Numbered from the stretch's first letter, positions 20,267-28,026 are shown. The stretch is 35,426 nucleotides of DNA from DATLSM01 sp049585815 (GCA_049585815.1 JBAVAR010000073.1:1-35426), one strand, 5' to 3'. Program-made: numbers and translations. The notes: generated by a model not told the origin, from the sequence alone.

Positions 20267-20290
20267 GCCTGAAAGGATAGGCGTGACCAC
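20259..20290. promoter_or_regulatory. Perfect 12-bp inverted repeat over the MNT start codon
   Basis: GTGGTCACGCCT (20259-20270) and AGGCGTGACCAC (20279-20290) are perfect inverted repeats separated by 8 bp. One arm contains the GTG start of the MNT gene. It would serve either as an operator for the TA complex or as an mRNA hairpin masking translation initiation. Confidence 0.7.
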
Positions 20291-20485
20291 GGGCGCTGAG
20301 ATCGCTGCCGGCGGCGGTGGCGTGTAGCGAGGGTTGCCAGCGGGCCTCCTGTTGAGCCAGCAGTCAGGATCGATCTTTTGCTTACACCCGAGCGGGCTGA
20401 GAAGAGTTGTTCTCGGGTGCTGGCGGGATAGATACCGCACGCGGAGAGTGCGGATCGACCATCTGCGAAGGCGCGACGGCTCATC
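20291..20485. other. Intergenic region with two hairpins downstream of the RYGF gene
   Basis: CACCCGAG (about 20388) pairs with CTCGGGTG (about 20413) around a 19-nt loop, and CCGCAC pairs with GTGCGG near 20437-20455. The second, 30 bp past the stop of the minus-strand RYGF gene, may act in termination although no T-run follows. No gene is seen. Confidence 0.4.
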
Positions 20486-20983
20486 TCAAAAGCCGTAGCG
20501 GATGAACTTGAAGCTGCAGTAGTTGAAGCCGAAGGCCAAGACGGTGTTATTCGCCTTGTTGCCGTTTTCGATGAAGCGGGCGGTCAGGCGCTGAGCCTTT
20601 ATGGGGTGGTTCAGCCGTAACTGGGCGGTGATCTGTTTGAGGTAGGCCTCCTGGCGGTTGAGGTAGAGGAACCATTTTTCGAGGCGGGCGGCGTCGGCGG
20701 TGGGGCGCCGTTCGGCGGCGATCGCCCTGATCGTGCCGCCGAAGATTCGAGTCGCCTGCGCGAACTTGCCGGTGGTGAGGCGGGTACGCCCGTGCTTGAA
20801 GTCGGCGCGCAGGCCCCTGGTAACGCGCTGCGTTTCTTCGGAGCGGGGCTTGCAGATCCCCTCCAGGCGCGAGACGTATTCCTGGCGGGTCGGCGCGGTG
20901 GCCGTTTCTGCCATCGCAGAAGTGGCGCCGAGCGCGAACACCAACGCCGCCAGGACTGCGGTCAATCGTCCGTTGCGTCTCAT
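20486..20983 (-). CDS. Secreted protein of the RYGF-ending family (intact copy)
   Basis: This 165-aa protein has the signal peptide MRRNGRLTAVLAALVFALGA (cleavage after SAMA, about 25). The mature part is helical: APTRQEYVSRLEGICKPRSE, DAARLEKWFLYLNRQEAYLK and a conserved end NYCSFKFIRYGF. One Cys lies in each half (GICKP and NYCSF), so a disulfide is likely. I know similar exported proteins of unknown function from Solirubrobacterales, with a conserved 'F-x-Y-C-x-F/L-x-x-x-R-Y-G' end. Two 3' fragments of the same gene lie at 17146 and 19288. It is followed by the minus-strand MNT/HEPN pair. Confidence 0.72.
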   Translation of the reverse strand: MRRNGRLTAVLAALVFALGATSAMAETATAPTRQEYVSRLEGICKPRSEETQRVTRGLRADFKHGRTRLTTGKFAQATRIFGGTIRAIAAERRPTADAARLEKWFLYLNRQEAYLKQITAQLRLNHPIKAQRLTARFIENGNKANNTVLAFGFNYCSFKFIRYGF

Positions 20984-21010
20984 CTCATCTGAATGTCAGA
21001 TCTGGTGACC

Positions 21011-21031
21011 GGTCCCCGTTCATCGGGGTCC
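21011..21031. terminator. Hairpin between the LCP gene and the RYGF gene
   Basis: GGTCCCCG-TTCAT-CGGGGTCC forms a CCCCG/CGGGG stem, extended by GG/CC past one mismatch. It lies 48 bp after the LCP stop on the minus strand. There is no T-run, as is common for actinobacterial terminators, so its role as a terminator is only suggested by position. Confidence 0.4.
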
Positions 21032-21078
21032 ACCTGATCCAACCCCCAACCCCGTCCCCGCCAGCATCGGCTCTCCCA

Positions 21079-22722
21079 CTACTTGCTCTTCCTCCCTCGC
21101 TTTGCGGTTCTCCTCTTCGCCATGATCACGTGGCAGGACTCCGCGACGCCCATCATTTGCTTGTTGGTCAACGACTGCTGCAGGCTGTTGGAGATCCAGT
21201 AGGTGTTCGCGCCGCGATGCCAGGCGACGAGCTTGATGTTGCCGCTGTCGGTGTAGATGGAGTATTCACGTCCGCCGATCGTCGTGGTTTCGGTCGGGTT
21301 GTCGAGGATCGGCGGGTCCCCCCAGGCCTGGATACCCTGGACACCGAAGTAGGTGACTTCATATTCGGGCTGGTAGGTGCCGACCATCCTGTAGGCCCTG
21401 TGGCGCATCCCATCCTTGTCAAGTAGGTGGTAGACCCACGGGTTGACGATCTCTTCGTAGGGGTCAGGTTCCTGGAAGGTGGCGCCGGGGGGCAGACGGG
21501 TCGGGTAGAAGATCGGGAAGGCCCTATGAACCATGCGGGCGACGTCCTCTCCCTCGATCCTGCCCGCTTCGCCGGCCGGCACCAGTTCATCGGCGGCGGC
21601 GGATGTGGGCTTCTTCCTTTTCTTCCTGTGCTTGCGGCCACCTTTCGACTTCGAACCTGCGCCCTTCTCCGACTTCCTTTCCGAGGAGCCGTTTTCTCGG
21701 TGCGCCTCGTAGCCCGTTTCGCCGAGAAATTCTCGTACCGCGGCGTGGATCAGGGTCGGGTTTGAGTAGACGAAGCTGGGGCCGAGCGTCGCCGGGAAAT
21801 GGACCTGGTTGACTTCGGCGCCGCGCAGTTCGTAGAGCAGGTCGAGGAGTTCGACCAGTTCGGTGCCTTCGGTGACGTCCGAGGTCGTGTATTTGGCGAG
21901 GATGTCGATCAGATCGTGGTTGTCGGTGATCAGATCGATCGGCGAGATCTGGTGGCGCACCTGACTGAGGAAGTTCTGCTGGCGGGCCGAGCGGACGATG
22001 TCGGTGTCGGTGTGGCGGTAGCGGACGTACTCCAGCGCCGACTTGCCGCAGAGCTTCTGGTAGCCGGGCTCTATGTTGATTTCCGAGTACTGTTCAGAGG
22101 GCGGCACGCCAACGTTGGAGTGGTAGTAGCGGCGGTCGACGTCGGTGTAGACGCAGCCAATCGCGTCGACGGCGCGGACGAAGCCAAGGAAATCGATGTT
22201 TATCTCGTGGTTGATCTTCAGCCCGGTCAATTCCTTGACCACTTCCACGGTCAGTTTCGGGCCGCCGTCGGAGTAGGCGGCGTTGAACTTTTCGGTGCCG
22301 TGGCCGGGGATTTCGGTCTTCAGGTCGCGCGGGATCGACATCACCGAGATCAGGTTCCTTTCGGCGTCAAGCCGCAGCAGGATCGCAGTGTCGGAGCGGC
22401 CGTATTTTTCGCCGAAACTGGGGCGAATGTCGGAGCCGAGGATCAGGATCGTCTCCGGTGCGCCGCCGTGCACCTTTTTGAGGACGTTTGCCACTTCTTT
22501 GGAAAGGTGCTTGTTTTCCTTCGTGCCGATCGCTTCGGCGATCGAGTTGATGTAGAGCAGGATCGCCGAAGAGGTGGCGGCAGCGGTGACAGTGATGATG
22601 ATGATGCTGGCGAGGGTGAAACGCCACCAATAGCGCTTCACCTGCGGCGGCTTGGTGCCGTCCCCCTCAGGGGGCGGCCTGCGAGTCTGGCCGTTGTAGG
22701 CGGGAGGCGGGGCGTCCGTCAT
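21079..22722 (-). CDS. LytR-CpsA-Psr (LCP) family cell-wall glycopolymer ligase
   Basis: This 547-aa protein has a Pro-rich cytoplasmic start (residues 1-33), one transmembrane helix (FTLASIIIITVTAAATSSAI, about 35-56) and an extracellular LCP domain at about 88-270. Visible landmarks are ILGSDIRPSFGEKYGRSDTA (Asp/Arg pocket for the polyprenyl-phosphate), MSIPRDLKTEIPGHG, KFNAAYSDGGP and ALEYVRYRHTDTDIVRSARQ. LCP enzymes attach teichoic-acid-like or arabinogalactan-type polymers to peptidoglycan. A Lys-rich linker (RKHRKKRKKP, about 375) leads to a C-terminal domain of ~160 residues (YHLLDKDGMRHRAYRMVGTY) often seen in the actinobacterial members. It starts inside an M20 peptidase remnant. 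Confidence 0.9.
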   Translation of the reverse strand: MTDAPPPAYNGQTRRPPPEGDGTKPPQVKRYWWRFTLASIIIITVTAAATSSAILLYINSIAEAIGTKENKHLSKEVANVLKKVHGGAPETILILGSDIRPSFGEKYGRSDTAILLRLDAERNLISVMSIPRDLKTEIPGHGTEKFNAAYSDGGPKLTVEVVKELTGLKINHEINIDFLGFVRAVDAIGCVYTDVDRRYYHSNVGVPPSEQYSEINIEPGYQKLCGKSALEYVRYRHTDTDIVRSARQQNFLSQVRHQISPIDLITDNHDLIDILAKYTTSDVTEGTELVELLDLLYELRGAEVNQVHFPATLGPSFVYSNPTLIHAAVREFLGETGYEAHRENGSSERKSEKGAGSKSKGGRKHRKKRKKPTSAAADELVPAGEAGRIEGEDVARMVHRAFPIFYPTRLPPGATFQEPDPYEEIVNPWVYHLLDKDGMRHRAYRMVGTYQPEYEVTYFGVQGIQAWGDPPILDNPTETTTIGGREYSIYTDSGNIKLVAWHRGANTYWISNSLQQSLTNKQMMGVAESCHVIMAKRRTAKRGRKSK

Positions 22723-22885
22723 TGAGCTGCTCCCGGATCGCCCGCAGGAAGATCTTGAGGGCCTGCCGGCACCGCTCCAGCGAGGAGGCCGAGACCCAAT
22801 CGGCCGGGCCGTGAAGGCAAGCGCCGACCAGGTCGAAGTCGACCGCAGGCACCCCCACCCGCAAGACAGAGACTGTGTCGAAATC
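22667..22885 (-). pseudogene. C-terminal remnant of an M20-type peptidase
   Basis: The minus-strand frame reads DFDTVSVLRVGVPAVDFDLV, GACLHGPADWVSASSLERCR and QALKIFLRAIREQLND. The pattern 'G-V/I-P-A-V-D-F... H-G-P-x-E/D-W-V-x-x-x-S-L-E' is the end of M20 family peptidases/deacylases (DapE-like). No start or N-terminal metal-binding region lies upstream; other frames take over by 22900. The fragment overlaps the LCP start. Family assignment rests on this short segment only. Confidence 0.45.
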
Positions 22886-23145
22886 GCCGTCGCGGCCGAG
22901 GGGTCATCGGCTTACCCTTGGTGGCGTAGACGGCCGCCGCCTTACCCGGGTGGCGCAAAGAGGATGGCTCGCCGGGATCGCCGTCGCCGGCGGGCCACCG
23001 CAGCAGTGGCCGCATCGCGGAAGTGGAGACATCGAGGGCCTGCATGCCGACCGCATGGCCAGCTCGGGGCAACTCCAGAATTAGGTTGTCCATAATCGAT
23101 ATACGAACCGGCCGCGCTGAGATCCCGCCTCATTCACGTGGATCA
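22886..23145. other. Unassigned region upstream of the M20 remnant
   Basis: The minus strand has an open frame from 23093 (GHAVGMQALDVSTSAMRPLL) with no recognisable homology, which could be frameshifted remnant sequence. I see no other feature. Confidence 0.3.
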
Positions 23146-23544
23146 TCAGCCCTGGGCGGGCTCGTATAGCTCCAAAGTGTCGAGAACGGTGCGGATACGG
23201 CCGAAGTCGGAGTCAAGGCCCCAGAGTGAGTGGCCAGCGCGAGCCGCGGCAACGGCGATCGTGAGGTCGGTGAGCGGAAGGGTCTGGCCATCGGCGCGCA
23301 GCCGGCGGGCGATGACACCAACCTCCTGCCAGGCCGCTTGATCGAGGTGGGCCCAGGGCAGCGAGGACAGTGTCTCCCAAATCCGCTCGGCAACCTCGCC
23401 CTTGGCGCCAGCCAGCAGCTCGGCTGCGACGGGGCCGCAGGTGGCCACCTCGCCGGAGTCGAGGAGGGCGCGCATGGCCGCCGCCTGGCCGCGGGCACCG
23501 CGGCGGGAAAAGTCGACCCAGACGGAGGTGTCGGGTAAGACCAC
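23146..23544 (-). CDS. vapC: VapC-type PIN-domain RNase toxin
   Basis: This 132-aa protein from GTG 23544 reads VVLPDTSVWVDFSRRGARGQ (first Asp), ATCGPVAAELLAGAKGEVAE (Glu), LPLTDLTIAVAAARAGHSLW (Asp) and GLDSDFGRIRTVLDTLELYE (Asp). All four PIN acidic positions are present. It starts 7 bp after the VapB stop. The open frame continues upstream of 23544 inside vapB, but the family begins at V-x-x-D-T-S. Confidence 0.9.
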   Translation of the reverse strand: MVLPDTSVWVDFSRRGARGQAAAMRALLDSGEVATCGPVAAELLAGAKGEVAERIWETLSSLPWAHLDQAAWQEVGVIARRLRADGQTLPLTDLTIAVAAARAGHSLWGLDSDFGRIRTVLDTLELYEPAQG

Positions 23545-23551
23545 TGCAGGC

Positions 23552-23755
23552 TCAGATCGGCCGGTCGATCGCGCGCATCTCCTGGGAGACGTCTTCGATC
23601 TCAATCTTGCCAGCGTTCTCGAGAAGCCAGTCGACTGCGCCGCGGCGAACGTGGTCTTCGATCGCGGCCTCTACAGCCTTAGTCTTCGACTCGCCGGGGT
23701 GACGGGCCATGAGCGAGTGCATGAGATGCTCATCGAGGTCAAGTGTAGTTCGCAT
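23552..23755 (-). CDS. vapB: VapB-type ribbon-helix-helix antitoxin
   Basis: This 67-aa protein begins MRTTLDLDEHLMHSLMARHP and continues GESKTKAVEAAIEDHVRRGA. It is the classic VapB of the 'M-R-T-T-L/V-x-L-D-x-x-L' type, with an RHH domain in residues 1-45 and a toxin-binding tail ENAGKIEIEDVSQEMRAIDR. Its start codon is covered by an 18-bp palindrome that should be its operator. Confidence 0.9.
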   Translation of the reverse strand: MRTTLDLDEHLMHSLMARHPGESKTKAVEAAIEDHVRRGAVDWLLENAGKIEIEDVSQEMRAIDRPI

Positions 23756-23771
23756 GGCATAAGTATGCCAT
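23754..23771. promoter_or_regulatory. VapB operator palindrome
   Basis: ATGGCATA-AG-TATGCCAT is a perfect 8-bp inverted repeat with a 2-bp centre. Its left arm overlaps the minus-strand vapB start codon. RHH antitoxins typically bind such sites, and expression is probably leaderless. Confidence 0.72.
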
Positions 23772-23777
23772 AAGATT

Positions 23778-23953
23778 TTAAGCGTGAGGTGGGAGGTAGA
23801 TCACGGGAACAAAAAGATGGCGCTCAAGCCGCTGTTGGTCCCGATCGCAGGTAACCAATGGACAATCCCTTGTGCTTGCAGTGGCAGCAATCCAGAGATC
23901 GTTGTCTGAGATCGCAATACCCGTGCGTTTGGACAGACAAGCCAGCAGATGTC
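23778..23953 (-). pseudogene. C-terminal remnant of another VapC toxin
   Basis: The minus-strand frame reads LLACLSKRTGIAISDNDLWI, AATASTRDCPLVTCDRDQQR and LERHLFVPVIYLPPHA, stop at 23778. It holds the third and fourth PIN acidic positions (ISDNDLWIAA, VTCDRD). An in-frame TGA sits directly upstream and no N-terminal D-T-S/N segment is found. It is too short and is not in the six-frame list of long frames because no start codon remains. Confidence 0.72.
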
Positions 23954-24023
23954 AGGGACATTTGCGACAACCAAGGAGGTTGGGTTGGGCTCCGTCGTGG
24001 AGAGGCCGACTTGCGTGATCGGG

Positions 24024-24947
24024 TCACGGCGATCGGTGGCGAAGCACGACGCGGGTGCCGCGAGCAGGGATCATCGTCACGTTCCGGTGCAAAGCCCGCT
24101 CGGGTTCCGGATCGGCGGCCTGGAGGGCGAGGCGACGGGCCATCGCCTCGAGGACGACGCGCTGCTCGGCCATCGCCAGGGCGGCACCGAGGCAGCGGCG
24201 GGTGCCACCGCCGAAAGGGATCCATTCGTAGGTGCCGGGTTTACGGCCGAGCCAGCGCTCAGGCCGGAACTCGAACGGCTCGGGATAGAGGTCTTCACGA
24301 TGGTGCACGAGCAGGATGCTGATCGCAATCGGGGTTGCGGCCGAGACACCGTATGGACCAAGGCGCCAGGGCACAGTCACCCGGCGGCCGATGAGCGGCA
24401 CGACGGGCCGGGTGCGCATCGCCTCAATGATCGTCGCCTCGACCTGCTCGGCGGCGCCATCGCCGCTGCGAACCGCCTCTCGCAGCGCCTCGTGGGCGAC
24501 CGGGTTGCGGAGGAGGCGCTCCCAGGCCCAGGCGAGAGAGTTGGCAGTGGTCTCGTGGCCGGCGAGGACGAGGGTGAGGAGCTCATCGCGGACTTCTTTG
24601 TCGTTCATCGCCTCGCCCTGCTCGGTTCGCGCCGCCAGCAGCAGCGAGAGGATGTCGCGACGCTCGGTGAGGCCCTCATCGCGACGGCGGGCCTCGATCA
24701 CGGCGTAGGTCGGGCGGTCGAGCAGGCCGACGGCGAGGCTGATGAAGCCGACCGCATCTTCGCGACCGATGTTCGCCAGTTCGCCGAGCCGGGCCAGCGG
24801 AGTGGTCGAGGCGGCAGCGAGGCGCCTGACCGTGGCGCGCATGCGGTGCTCAGGAGTGCCGCGCACAGGGCTGCCCTCGATACCGAAGATCCCGGCCATG
24901 AGTCCCGAGCATGGCACGGGAGGACACGCAGGATCATCGGAGGGCAA
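24024..24947 (-). pseudogene. Cytochrome P450, N-terminally truncated
   Basis: The open 307-codon frame contains the C-terminal two thirds of a P450. The I-helix oxygen-binding segment is LTLVLAGHETTANSLAWAWE, the E-x-x-R is IIEAMRTRPVVPLIGRRV, the meander is FEFRPERW, and the haem loop is IPFGGGTRRCLGAALAMAEQ with the Cys ligand. Roughly the first 150 residues of a normal ~450-aa enzyme are missing. At about 24905 P450 similarity stops where the ~130-bp repeat (copy A) begins, so the first ~14 codons (PSDDPACPPVP) come from that repeat in antisense. Recombination or insertion at the repeat probably removed the 5' end. Confidence 0.82.
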
Positions 24948-25037
24948 GGACTCCCAGCAAATGAGCTTGTTTGAGGACGAAGGCGATGATCAGCCGTGAT
25001 CGCGGATGGCCCGGCTGATGTGTCCGGATTGTGTCCG
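24908..25037 (+). repeat. ~130-bp repeat copy A: gene 3' end plus 15-bp core
   Basis: About 85% identical to 26258-26387. On the plus strand both copies encode the same protein end (GSSEGKDSQQMSLFEDEGDD then stop), followed by a conserved downstream stretch ending in TGTCCGGATTGTGTC (25021-25035). No intact gene with this C-terminus is present. It is the tail of an unidentified gene. Confidence 0.8.
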
Positions 25038-25254
25038 GGTCGACCCGAAAATGTGGGCGAACACCCGCTCGAGACACTGCTCGCAGCTTCATCCTCTCCT
25101 GTTCGGGAGTTTGGTCTGAGTCTCTCGAGACCTCTCTGGAGCCCGCGCGACCTGCGCTCCTGCACCGATCGATCAGGTGGCGCAGATTGCCCCTGCTTTC
25201 ACGCGAAAGCGGACGTCGGCGGCGAAGTGACGTGCCTTAGGCTCCAGCGCGGTG
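25038..25254. other. Spacer before the HNH remnant
   Basis: No convincing gene is present. A CTCTCGAGACC-rich stretch and the end TTAGGCTCCAGCGCGGTG lead into the next gene. Confidence 0.35.
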
Positions 25255-25685
25255 ATGAGCGACCCCTACTGGGCAGCCAGCACGACCTGCCGCGCCTGCG
25301 GCGGGCAGTCGGTCGCGGGGTCATACCTGTGTGCCCGCTGCCGGCCAATCATGGGCCGCATTGAGACCCGCAAGGACCCCCAGGGGCGCGGGAGGGCCGT
25401 TGACAAGCAAGCGCGGCTGCGGGCGATGAAGCGGCAGTTCGACCCGTCGATCGACGGTTACCGCTGCTAGCTCACAAACGTGCCACTAGAGCTCGCCGCG
25501 GGAATACGAGATCGGCTGAGTGGGCGCACCTCACGGCGGGCGACGAGAGCGGTGTCGTTCTGGCATGCAAGCTTGTTAACCGCATGCAGACGGACCTCGC
25601 CGAGCCCGAGTTCGAGGCTCTTGTAAAGGCGCTCGTCCGACGCTCCGAGGGCGAGCCGTTTGACGAGTCGGCCGTTCCTCTTTGA
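25255..25685 (+). pseudogene. Decayed HNH/McrA-like nuclease gene
   Basis: The first part is open (71 codons): PYWAASTTCRACGGQSVAGS, YLCARCRPIMGRIETRKDPQ, ARLRAMKRQFDPSIDGYRC. Two C-x2-C pairs form a zinc knuckle. A TAG then interrupts where nucleases of this type continue. After a frame change at about 25480-25530 the match resumes: EWAHLTAGDESGVVLACKLV, NRMQTDLAEPEFEALVKALV and EPFDESAVPL, stop at 25685. The pattern 'W-x-H-x-x-P-G-D-E... N-x-M-K-x-D' is that of small HNH-type proteins. Stop plus frameshift make it a pseudogene. The 71-codon piece alone could be annotated as a small zinc-finger protein. Confidence 0.6.
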
Positions 25686-25752
25686 CCGCTAGGCGGGATG
25701 AGGAGGGCGACCGCGCTGGCCGCTATGCGCGAGGAGCGGCGCCACTATTACG

Positions 25753-26145
25753 ATGGTCGCCGTGAATCGAGCTCTTGTGAACAAGCTGACCCTCAACGGC
25801 TTGATTTGGGGTCGGATGACGTTTGGCGTTGCGGCGTGGCTGGCGCCACGGCCCGTTGGCAACGCGGTCGGTCTCGATATGGGCGGGAACCCACAGGCTG
25901 CCTACCTGGCTCGGATTCTGGCCGTGCGTGATCTCGCTCTCGCCTGCGGTGCTCTCGGAACTGACGGAGAGGCTCAGCGCCAATGGCTGCTCGCCGGTTT
26001 GGTGTGCGACAGCGCCGACACTCTCGCCGGAGTCGCCGCAGGACGCGGCGGATACCTGCCGAAGCGCACGAGCTTCTACCTGACCGGGTTTGCACTCTCG
26101 GGTGTGGCCGCAGCCGTGGCTGTCCTGCGTGAGAAATCGGCGTGA
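25753..26145 (+). CDS. Small integral membrane protein (DUF4267-like)
   Basis: This 130-aa protein reads LNGLIWGRMTFGVAAWLAPR, GGNPQAAYLARILAVRDLAL, ACGALGTDGEAQRQWLLAGL, VCDSADTLAGVAAGRGGYLP and SFYLTGFALSGVAAAVAVLR. It is a four-helix membrane protein with the conserved 'G-R-x-x-x-G... R-x-x-A-V-R-D-x-x-L-G... R-x-W-L-L-A-G-L-x-x-D-x-x-D' arrangement common in actinobacteria. No function is known. It lies between repeat copies A and B and is the only intact gene of that small cassette. ATG 25753 is chosen as the first good start. Confidence 0.7.
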   Translation: MVAVNRALVNKLTLNGLIWGRMTFGVAAWLAPRPVGNAVGLDMGGNPQAAYLARILAVRDLALACGALGTDGEAQRQWLLAGLVCDSADTLAGVAAGRGGYLPKRTSFYLTGFALSGVAAAVAVLREKSA

Positions 26146-26257
26146 CTTCCGCCTAAAGCCTCAGGTCCATTCCGAGCCGCCTTCACGACACTCGCTTTGC
26201 GCGAGATGTGGGAGCCAAAGACAGCTGTTTACTGAGCAACTCCTTCATGATCGACCA

Positions 26258-26387
26258 GCCTGGGACGGGCGAACACGCTGGGTCATCCGAGGGTAAGGAC
26301 TCCCCGCAAATGAGCCTGTTCGAGGACGAGGGCGATGACCGCCAGTGATCGCGTGTGGTCCGGCTGGTGTGTCCGGATTGTGTCCGC
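26258..26387 (+). repeat. ~130-bp repeat copy B: gene 3' end plus 15-bp core
   Basis: The plus strand reads AGSSEGKDSPQMSLFEDEGD then stop, as in copy A, with the same downstream sequence and TGTCCGGATTGTGTC at 26370-26384. The hsdM gene starts 66 bp after the core. Copies A and B are 1350 bp apart in direct orientation. Confidence 0.8.
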
Positions 26388-26449
26388 AAGGTTCGTCTGG
26401 GTTGCGCCGCCTAGACTCACGCCCGTGACTCGACTCGCGTTGCCGCCGC

Positions 26450-27994
26450 ATGCAAGCTGATCTCGCCGAGCTCGAGAGTCGGCTCTGGGACGCCGCCGAC
26501 GAGCTGCGCGCGAACAGCGGGCTGAAGGCGTCGGAATACGCCTCGCCGGTCCTCGGGCTGATCTTCCTGCGCTTCGCCGACGCCCGCTTCGAGGCGGCGC
26601 GCGAGCGAATCGAGGCGAAGGGCTCCGCGCGGCGCAAGATCGGCCCCACTGAGTATCAGGCCGAGGGACTGTTCTACCTGCCCGAGGAGGCCCGCTTCGG
26701 GGCGCTGCTGGACCTTCCGGAGGCAGCCGACCTGGGCAAAGCCGTGAACGAGGCGATGCGCTTGGTCGAGGAGAAAAACCCTAGGCTGAAAGGGGTCCTG
26801 CCGCGGAGCTATTCGGCGATTCCCGATGGCACCATCGCCTCGCTGCTCCGTCACATCAGCGGCTACACCAAGGATCTTGAAGGCGACGCCTTCGGGCTGA
26901 TCTACGAGTACTTCCTGGCTAAGTTCGCGCTCGCCGAGGGGCGAGGCGCGGGCGAATTCTTCACGCCGATGTCGGTCGTGAAGCTGATAGTCGAGATCCT
27001 TGAGCCCTTCCACGGTCGGATCTTCGACCCGGCTTGCGGCTCGGGAGGCATGTTCGTGCACTCCGCTCAATTCGTTGAGCGCCATCGAGGGTCGCCGGGC
27101 GAGGAGCTCTCGATCTACGGCCAGGAGAAGACTGGCGACACGGTGAGGCTGGCGAGGATGAACCTGGCTGTTCACGAGTTGGACGGCGAGATCAAAGACG
27201 CAAACAGCTACTACGAGGACCCCTTCGAAAGCCACGGCCACTTCGACTTCGTGATGTCCAATCCGCCCTTCAACGTGGACCGGATCGACAAGGCGAAGCT
27301 CACCGACGACCCCCGCTTTCCGGAACTGCCGAAAGCCGACAACGGCAACTACGTCTGGATCCAGCTTTTCGCCAGCTCCCTCGACGAGAGCGGACGGGCC
27401 GGGTTCGTGATGGCCAACTCGGCTTCCGACGCCCGCCACAGCGAGGGCGATATCCGTCGCCGGCTGATCGAGGAGCGATTGGTCGACGTGATGGTGGCCG
27501 TGGGACCGAACTTCTTCTACTCGGTGACCCTCCCCGTCACGCTCTGGTTCCTCGATCGCGGCAAGCGCGAGACGCCGCGCGCCGACCAGGTCCTGTTCAT
27601 CGACGCTCGCGAGGTCTTCCGTCAGGTCGACCGCGCCCATCGCGAGTTCACCGAGGAGCAGCTCGAGTTCCTGGCGAACATCGTGCGCCTTTACCGCGGT
27701 GAGGAGCCGGAGCTCGCGCGCGGTGAGAACCCCCTCTTCGCGGAGCGCTTCCCCGACGGCGCCTACGCCGACGTCAAGGGCCTCTGCAAGCTCGCCACGA
27801 TCGAGGAGATCGAGGCGCAGGGATGGAGCCTCAACCCGGGCCGCTACGTGGGAACCGAGGTCGAGGAACTCGACGAGGAAGTCTTCGAGGAGAGGCTCGC
27901 CGCTGCCCACGCCGAGCTGCGCAGCCTGGGCGCAAGGGCCAGGGAGCTGGAAGAGGGCGTGGACACGGTGCTCGGAAACCTGCTCTCCAGCTGA
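26450..27994 (+). CDS. hsdM: Type I restriction-modification DNA methyltransferase subunit
   Basis: This 514-aa protein has the HsdM N-terminal helical domain (LAELESRLWDAADELRANSG, residues 5-140) and then the N6-adenine methylase fold. GEFFTPMSVVKLIVEIL (about 165) precedes SAM motif I FDPACGSGGMF (193) and catalytic motif IV NPPF (271-274), within DFVMSNPPFNVDRI. The C-terminal part (LSSLGARARELEEGVD type helix) contacts HsdS. Length and order match the family. It is first in the operon hsdM-fic-hsdS-hsdR. ATG 26450 lacks a clear SD. It methylates the target adenines in complex with HsdS. Confidence 0.95.
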   Translation: MQADLAELESRLWDAADELRANSGLKASEYASPVLGLIFLRFADARFEAARERIEAKGSARRKIGPTEYQAEGLFYLPEEARFGALLDLPEAADLGKAVNEAMRLVEEKNPRLKGVLPRSYSAIPDGTIASLLRHISGYTKDLEGDAFGLIYEYFLAKFALAEGRGAGEFFTPMSVVKLIVEILEPFHGRIFDPACGSGGMFVHSAQFVERHRGSPGEELSIYGQEKTGDTVRLARMNLAVHELDGEIKDANSYYEDPFESHGHFDFVMSNPPFNVDRIDKAKLTDDPRFPELPKADNGNYVWIQLFASSLDESGRAGFVMANSASDARHSEGDIRRRLIEERLVDVMVAVGPNFFYSVTLPVTLWFLDRGKRETPRADQVLFIDAREVFRQVDRAHREFTEEQLEFLANIVRLYRGEEPELARGENPLFAERFPDGAYADVKGLCKLATIEEIEAQGWSLNPGRYVGTEVEELDEEVFEERLAAAHAELRSLGARARELEEGVDTVLGNLLSS

Positions 27995-28026
27995 CCCTGA
28001 AGATCGCGTTAGGGTCATCCCTTATC

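Noticed and set aside
21799..22725. 308-codon plus-strand open frame
   Set aside because: Antisense shadow of the LCP gene; low-complexity V/G/D/F composition.
22719..23093. 124-codon minus-strand frame upstream of the LCP gene
   Set aside because: Its end is out of frame with the M20-like remnant and the start shows no homology; at most it contains decayed sequence.
23949..24974. 341-codon plus-strand open frame over the P450
   Set aside because: Antisense to the P450 motifs. Only its last ~25 codons (repeat copy A tail) look like genuine protein, and these are annotated as part of the repeat.
26417..28018. 533-codon minus-strand open frame
   Set aside because: Antisense shadow of hsdM, which has clear methylase motifs on the plus strand.
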